Assembly (NCBI GenBank): GCA_964471665.1
Contig: CAYYHG010000097.1
Span: forward strand, 1-11,133
From: SW-9-67-25 sp964471665
Lineage (GTDB): Archaea; Halobacteriota; Halobacteria; Halobacteriales; Haloarculaceae
Length of the DNA: 11,133 nt
Direction: 5' to 3'
In this document: piece by piece, positions 6,992 to 11,133 of the stretch
Layout: the number at the start of each line of letters is the position of its first letter
How positions within the stretch are numbered: the first letter of the stretch is position 1
Made by a program: the position numbers and the translations under genes
Notes under the pieces: generated by a model
What the model was told of the DNA's origin: nothing
Seen by the model: the letters and a program-made list of their open reading frames with translations, nothing else
Database searches by the model: none

Positions 6992-7064
6992 CTGTCGGCT
7001 ATACTTTCGTGAAGATATTCCCCACCCCGGGGTGCCGACACTGCTCACGGGCTTTAGCCGACAG
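6992..7064. repeat. concentric inverted repeats upstream of the coiled-coil/smc unit
   Basis: Perfect 10-base arms CTGTCGGCTA (6992-7001) and TAGCCGACAG (7055-7064) stand 53 bases apart. Their midpoint (7028) is within half a base of the centre of the 12-base palindrome CACCCCGGGGTG (7023-7034). CGTGA (7008-7012) and TCACG (7045-7049) mirror each other about the palindrome centre as well. The right arm overlaps GGCTTTAGCC (7050-7059), which could be an alternative plus-strand TATA. The array ends 38 bases before the TATA box of the coiled-coil/smc unit, so an operator is a reasonable guess. Confidence 0.5.
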
Positions 7065-7102
7065 TACAACGTATCGGAATCGGTATGCGTGTCTGACGTA
7101 CG

Positions 7103-7108
7103 TTTATG
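7103..7108 (+). promoter_or_regulatory. TATA-like box of the coiled-coil/smc unit
   Basis: TTTATG, centred about 28 bases before the ATG at 7133, fits leaderless initiation at that codon. The box contains the earlier in-frame ATG at 7106, so that ATG would lie upstream of the transcript start and cannot be the usual translation start. Confidence 0.6.
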
Positions 7109-7132
7109 TGCTCCGAGCGAGAGGTCGGCTGT

Positions 7133-7420
7133 ATGTGCGGTAACAGAGTCGAGGAACTCGAATCGCGGGTCAAGGAACTCCAGGCGTCGGTGGAGGGGCT
7201 GACCGACGAACTCGTCGAGTGCAAGGTCCGACTGCGCGAACTCGAGGACGCCGTCGACGAGGAACTGGGATTCGTCCCCGAGACAGACGGGGAGTCCGAA
7301 GAGGAGATCCGGGCCCCGGAGCCGGGCCAACCGCAGGACACGGCCGAAGCAACTAAAACCGACGGACCCGACGGAGACGACAACGCGGAGGATTCGGAGT
7401 CGGACATCATCGTCGCCTGA
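7133..7420 (+). CDS. small coiled-coil protein encoded upstream of smc
   Basis: Hypothetical protein of 95 residues. The first half, beginning MCGNRVEELESRVKELQ, has regular heptads with Val and Leu (to about residue 48) and should form a dimeric or oligomeric coiled coil. The second half is acidic, rich in Pro, Gly, Asp and Ser and probably disordered, and ends DSESDIIVA. It resembles a small haloarchaeal family I recall being found next to smc and sometimes annotated as a DUF or bZIP-like protein, but I cannot confirm the name. It starts at 7133, not 7106, because the TATA-like box overlaps 7106. smc follows 26 bases later on the same strand with no clear promoter between, so they are probably co-transcribed and this could be an SMC partner. 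No DNA-binding basic region precedes the coil, so a true bZIP factor is unlikely. Function is unproven. Confidence 0.75.
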   Translation: MCGNRVEELESRVKELQASVEGLTDELVECKVRLRELEDAVDEELGFVPETDGESEEEIRAPEPGQPQDTAEATKTDGPDGDDNAEDSESDIIVA

Positions 7421-7446
7421 GTCCGGGTCTCCGTCGCGAGCACCTC

Positions 7447-10400
7447 ATGCACATCAAAGAGCTCGTCCTCGACAACTTCAAGAGTTTCGGCCGGAAGACC
7501 CGGATTCCGTTCTACGAGGACTTTACCACCGTGAGCGGCCCGAACGGCTCTGGCAAGTCCAACATCATCGATTCGATTCTCTTCGCGCTCGGGCTCGCAC
7601 GCACCTCGGGCATCCGTGCCGAGAAACTGACCGACCTCATCTACAACCCCGGCCACCAGGAGGGCGACTCCTTCGAGGGGGAACGGGAGGCCAGCGTGGA
7701 GGTCCTCCTCGACAACGCCGACGGCGCTCTGGACCGCGCCCAGGTCGTCAACGCCGCCGGCACCGAGGACGTCGGCGACGTCGACGAAATCTCGATCAAA
7801 CGGCGCATCAAGGAGACCGAGGAGAACTACTACTCCTACTACTACATCAACAGTCGGTCGGTGAACCTCGGGGACATCACGGAGTTGCTCGAGCAGGCAG
7901 GCATCACCCCCGAGGGGTACAACGTCGTGATGCAGGGCGACGTCACCGAGATCACCAACATGACCCCGGGGGCGCGCCGGAAGATCATCGACGAGATCGC
8001 CGGCGTCGCGCAGTTCGACGCCAAGAAGGAGGACGCCTTCGAGGAACTGGCGGTCGTCGAGGAACGGGTCGAGGAAGCCGAGTTGCGCGTCGAGGAGAAA
8101 GAAGGGCGCCTCGACCAGCTCGAGGACGAACGCCAGGAGGCCCTGGAGTACCAGGAGCTGCGCGAACGGAAAGCCGAGTACGAGAGCTACCGCAAGGCCG
8201 CCCAGCTCCAGGACAAGCGGGCGGAACTCGACGATGTCGAGGCCGACATCGAGGAGCTGGCCGAAACACTCGGACAGCGGGAGGCCGAACTCGACGAGCG
8301 CCAGGCGCGGGTGATGGACCTCGAAGACGACCTCGAGGAGCTGAACGGCGAGATCGAGCGCAAGGGCGAGGACGAACAGCTCGCGATCAAACGCGAGATC
8401 GAGGAGATCAAGGGAGACATCGCGCGCCTGGAGGACCGCGTCGAAACCCAGGCGGAGAAAATCGAGGCCGCAGAGGCCGACCGCCGGGAGGCCTTCGTCG
8501 AGATCGACAGCACACAGGAGACTGTCGCGGACCTCGAAGACGAGATCCGGGACGCGAAAGTCGACAAGTCCTCGGTCGTGGCCGACATCGAGGACAGACG
8601 GGCCGACCTCGCGGAGGTGGAAGCGCGCGTCGACGAGGTCGGCGAACAGTTCGAGGAGGTCAAGGAGCGACTCGACGCCAGACGTCGGGACCTCGAGGCG
8701 GCCAAAGCCGAGAAGAACGACCTCCAGCGCGAACAGGACCGGCTGCTCGACGAGGCACGCCGCCGGTCGAACGAACAGCGCGAGACCGAAGCCGAGATCG
8801 AGGCCGCGACGGATCGGATTCCGGACCTCGAGGCCGACATCGAGGACCTCGCGATCGAACTCGAGAAGGCCGAGACGAACCGCGAGACCATCTCCGAGGT
8901 CGTCGAGGATCTCAAGACGGAGAAACGACGGCTCCAGTCGGATCTCGAGGACGTCGAGGACGAACTCAACGCCGTCCAGCAGGAGTACGCCGAACTCGAG
9001 GCCAAGGCCGGCCAGTCGGGGGACACCTCGTACGGCCGCGCGGTGACGACCATCCTGAACGCCGGCGTCGACGGCGTCCACGGGACCGTCGCGCAACTGG
9101 GCAGCGTCTCGGGCGAGTACGCGACTGCCTGTGAGACGGCCGCCGGTGGTCGGCTGGCACACGTCGTGGTCGACGACGACGCCGTCGGCCAGCGCTGTAT
9201 CGAGTACCTCAAGTCCCACAACGCGGGCCGGGCGACGTTCCTGCCAATCACCGAGATGGACCAGCGCTCGCTGCCACCGCTGCCCGGCCGGGCGGGCGTC
9301 GTCGACTTCGCGTACAACCTGGTGGCCTTCGACGCCGAGTACGCGGGCGTGTTCTCGTACGTGCTCGGGGACACGCTCGTCGTCGAGGACGTCGAGACGG
9401 CCCGCGACCTGATGGGCGAGTTCCGTCTCGTGACCCTGGGCGGTGACCTCGTCGAGAAGTCGGGCGCGATGACCGGCGGCTCGAAGTCGGGATCGCGGTA
9501 TTCCTTCGAGGGCAGCGAAGGAAAACTCGACCGCCTCGCCGGGCGGATCAACGACCTCAAGGACCAGCGCCAGTCGATCCGTGCAGACATCAAGGACGTC
9601 GGACAGCGCCTCGAAGACGCCCGCGACCGCCAGTCCGACGCGGCCGAGCAGGTCCGGGAGGTCCGCTCGAAGATCGACGAAACCGAGGCCGAACTCGCCG
9701 AGTCGGACGCGAAAATCGATCGCCTGGAAGCAGAACTCGAGGAGATCGAGTCCGAACGGGAGTCCGTCGCCGAAAAGATGGACGAACTGGAGGCGGAGAT
9801 CGCGGCCCAGAACGAGACCATCGCCGAGATCGAGAGCGCCATCGAGGACCTCGAGGCGGAGGTCCAGGACTCGGAGCTGCCGGAACTGACCGCCGAGGCC
9901 GAGTCCATCCGCGAGGAGATCGACGATCTCGAACGGGAGCGCGACGAGATTGACAGCCGGATCGACGAACTCGAACTCGAGAAGGAGTACGCGGAGGAGG
10001 CCGTCGCCGACCGCCGCGAGGACATCGAGGACGCGAAAGCGCGCAAATCGGCGGCCGAGGACCGGATCGAGGACCTCGAGGCGGAGATCGACGACAGAGA
10101 GGCGACCCTCGCAGAGAAAGAGGCAGCGGTCGCACAACTGGAGTCGGAACTGGCCGAACTGAAAGCCGAGCGCGAGGACCTGAGAGCCGACCTCTCGGCG
10201 GCCAGGCAGGCCCGGGACGAACAGAAAGAGACGGTCGCGTCGGTCGAGTCCGACCTCGCGGACAGGCGCGAGAAGCGCGAGCGCCTGGCGTGGGAGATCG
10301 ACGAACTCGAAGCGGAGGTCGGTGACTTCGATCCCGAGGAGGTGCCCGACCACCACGCCGTCGAGTCCGAGATCGGTCGTCTCGAGGCCGAGATGGAGGC

Positions 10401-11025
10401 GATGGAACCGGTGAACATGCTGGCCATCGAGGAGTACGACCGCGTCGAGGACGAACTGGCCGACCTCCGCGAGAAGGCGGAGACGCTCGTCGAGGAGGCC
10501 GACGGAATCCGGGACCGGATCGAGACCTACGAGGCCCGCAAGAAATCGACGTTCATGGAGGCCTTCGACGACATCGACGAGCACTTCCGGGACATCTTCG
10601 AGCGCCTCTCGAACGGGTCGGGGCAACTCCACCTCGAAAACGAGGCCGACCCCTTCGACGGCGGGCTGACGATGAAAGCCCAGCCCGGAGACAAGCCAAT
10701 CCAGCGCCTGGAGGCGATGAGCGGCGGCGAGAAGTCCCTGACTGCGCTCGCGTTCATCTTCGCAATCCAGCGACACAACCCCGCCCCCTTCTACGCCCTG
10801 GACGAGGTGGACGCCTTCCTCGACGCCGCCAACGCCGACCTCGTCGGCGAGATGGTCGACGAACTCGCCGGCGACGCGCAGTTTGTCGTCGTCTCGCACC
10901 GCTCGGCGATGCTCGAACGCTCCGAGCGGGCCATCGGCGTCACCATGCAGGAGGACAACATCTCCGCCGTGACCGGCATCGACCTCTCGGCCGACGGCGA
11001 ACCGGAGGTGGCTGCCGATGACTAG
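7447..11025 (+). CDS. smc: chromosome segregation ATPase SMC
   Basis: Structural maintenance of chromosomes protein, the ATPase of the archaeal condensin-like complex that, with a kleisin (ScpA), organises and segregates the chromosome. At 1192 residues it is full length. The N-terminal head has Walker A GPNGSGKSN (31-39), and the Q-loop region reads VVMQGDVTEI (around Q163). A first long coiled coil runs to about 520. The hinge spans about 521-678, from TSYGRAVTTILNAGVDGVHG to the conserved MTGGS. A second coiled coil runs to about 1040. The C-terminal head has the ABC signature LEAMSGGEKSL (1088-1098), Walker B ending in D1119-E1120 (FYALDEVDAFLD) and the switch VVSHR. All ATPase motifs are intact. 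The start at 7447 begins the canonical MHIKELVLDNFKSFG. It is preceded by the coiled-coil gene. Rad50 is excluded by the SMC hinge in place of a zinc hook. Confidence 0.97.
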   Translation: MHIKELVLDNFKSFGRKTRIPFYEDFTTVSGPNGSGKSNIIDSILFALGLARTSGIRAEKLTDLIYNPGHQEGDSFEGEREASVEVLLDNADGALDRAQVVNAAGTEDVGDVDEISIKRRIKETEENYYSYYYINSRSVNLGDITELLEQAGITPEGYNVVMQGDVTEITNMTPGARRKIIDEIAGVAQFDAKKEDAFEELAVVEERVEEAELRVEEKEGRLDQLEDERQEALEYQELRERKAEYESYRKAAQLQDKRAELDDVEADIEELAETLGQREAELDERQARVMDLEDDLEELNGEIERKGEDEQLAIKREIEEIKGDIARLEDRVETQAEKIEAAEADRREAFVEIDSTQETVADLEDEIRDAKVDKSSVVADIEDRRADLAEVEARVDEVGEQFEEVKERLDARRRDLEAAKAEKNDLQREQDRLLDEARRRSNEQRETEAEIEAATDRIPDLEADIEDLAIELEKAETNRETISEVVEDLKTEKRRLQSDLEDVEDELNAVQQEYAELEAKAGQSGDTSYGRAVTTILNAGVDGVHGTVAQLGSVSGEYATACETAAGGRLAHVVVDDDAVGQRCIEYLKSHNAGRATFLPITEMDQRSLPPLPGRAGVVDFAYNLVAFDAEYAGVFSYVLGDTLVVEDVETARDLMGEFRLVTLGGDLVEKSGAMTGGSKSGSRYSFEGSEGKLDRLAGRINDLKDQRQSIRADIKDVGQRLEDARDRQSDAAEQVREVRSKIDETEAELAESDAKIDRLEAELEEIESERESVAEKMDELEAEIAAQNETIAEIESAIEDLEAEVQDSELPELTAEAESIREEIDDLERERDEIDSRIDELELEKEYAEEAVADRREDIEDAKARKSAAEDRIEDLEAEIDDREATLAEKEAAVAQLESELAELKAEREDLRADLSAARQARDEQKETVASVESDLADRREKRERLAWEIDELEAEVGDFDPEEVPDHHAVESEIGRLEAEMEAMEPVNMLAIEEYDRVEDELADLREKAETLVEEADGIRDRIETYEARKKSTFMEAFDDIDEHFRDIFERLSNGSGQLHLENEADPFDGGLTMKAQPGDKPIQRLEAMSGGEKSLTALAFIFAIQRHNPAPFYALDEVDAFLDAANADLVGEMVDELAGDAQFVVVSHRSAMLERSERAIGVTMQEDNISAVTGIDLSADGEPEVAADD

Positions 11026-11133
11026 CGAGACGCTCCCTTCGGTCGCGTCTCGTGGGTCGCAGGAAACCTCGCTTCGCTCGGTTTCCTGCTCTGTACTTGA
11101 TCGGCCGGCATGGTTCTCGGTGTCTGGTCGGCC
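11018..11133 (+). CDS. possible start of a downstream gene (scpA position), doubtful and cut by the window edge
   Basis: An ATG at 11018 overlaps the smc stop by 8 bases and opens a frame that stays open for 38 codons to the right edge, beginning MTSETLPSVASRGSQ. A gene overlapping the end of smc would be the usual place for the kleisin gene scpA. However, the peptide shows no ScpA feature, is not acidic like its neighbours, and is largely the translation of the two hairpins. It is equally likely to be a chance frame over a palindromic intergenic region. Another ATG at 11110 (MVLGVWSA) could start a different gene. I report it as a possibility only. Confidence 0.2.
   Translation, partial: MTSETLPSVASRGSQETSLRSVSCSVLDRPAWFSVSGR
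11026..11052. repeat. hairpin A after smc
   Basis: Perfect 8-base arms CGAGACGC (11026-11033) and GCGTCTCG (11045-11052) around an 11-base loop containing a C-TTCG-G tetraloop (11037-11042). It starts one base after the smc stop, so it may help end the transcript or stabilise the smc mRNA, unless the next gene already starts here. Confidence 0.5.
11059..11089. repeat. hairpin B after smc
   Basis: Perfect 10-base arms GCAGGAAACC (11059-11068) and GGTTTCCTGC (11080-11089) around the 11-base loop TCGCTTCGCTC. The 7-base gap to hairpin A makes a tandem pair with equal loop lengths. A related CGCTCGCTTCGCTCGC block occurs in the gatB 3' spacer near 5288-5303, hinting at a dispersed haloarchaeal intergenic palindrome type. 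Confidence 0.55.

Noticed and set aside
6838..7132. Replication origin in the structured intergenic region
   Set aside because: No neighbouring orc1/cdc6 gene and no recognisable origin recognition boxes or AT-rich unwinding tract. The repeats fit a regulatory region better.
8187..10427. A second long minus-strand frame (746 codons), rich in Ser and Arg
   Set aside because: Another shadow of smc. The Ser/Arg composition is what reading a Glu/Asp/Leu-rich coding strand backward gives.
7054..10899. A 1281-codon open frame on the minus strand opposite smc
   Set aside because: It is antisense to an intact SMC gene. The many GAG, GAC, CTC and GTC codons of a GC-rich coiled coil leave few stops on the opposite strand. 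The translation is low-complexity Leu/Val/Asp/Arg with no domain, and no promoter or ribosome site supports it.

Overview
The window looks like haloarchaeal (class Halobacteria) chromosome. It is very GC-rich, its proteins are rich in Asp and Glu, and three genes have a TATA-like box 27-31 bases before the start codon, as expected for leaderless haloarchaeal transcripts. The gene families also fit: XPD/DinG-type helicase, archaeal SerB, FIST protein, a soluble PAS histidine kinase with an HNIRND-type H-box, GatB and archaeal SMC. Genus cannot be fixed from the sequence alone.

Layout. Bases 1-1426 hold the C-terminal two thirds or so of a superfamily 2 DNA helicase, cut by the left edge. serB (1468-2103) follows, and both read rightward. 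A clear promoter at 2124 opens a two-gene signalling unit: a FIST-domain sensor protein (2157-3254), then 3 bases later a PAS/HisKA/HATPase histidine kinase (3258-4718). No response regulator is present. Bases 4719-4877 have no gene but carry three successive inverted repeats and a promoter-like element pointing back into the kinase. On the minus strand lie a small two-helix membrane protein with a strong Shine-Dalgarno (4878-5135) and gatB (5359-6837).

A 295-base divergent intergenic region (6838-7132) separates gatB from a rightward chromosome-organisation unit: a small coiled-coil protein (7133-7420) and the full-length condensin ATPase smc (7447-11025). This intergenic region is the most structured non-coding DNA here. 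It has two 12-base perfect palindromes, a 10-base inverted repeat centred on one of them, and five copies of TGTCGG/CCGACA in 123 bases. After smc come two adjacent hairpins. They may be a termination or repeat region, or may lie inside the start of a next gene (an scpA-like position) cut by the right edge.

Most of the window is core metabolism and chromosome maintenance. I see no mobile element, CRISPR array, rRNA or tRNA, and no convincing wholly new system. The best candidates for something undescribed are the FIST/kinase pair, the coiled-coil partner of SMC, the dyad array upstream of it, and the small membrane protein.
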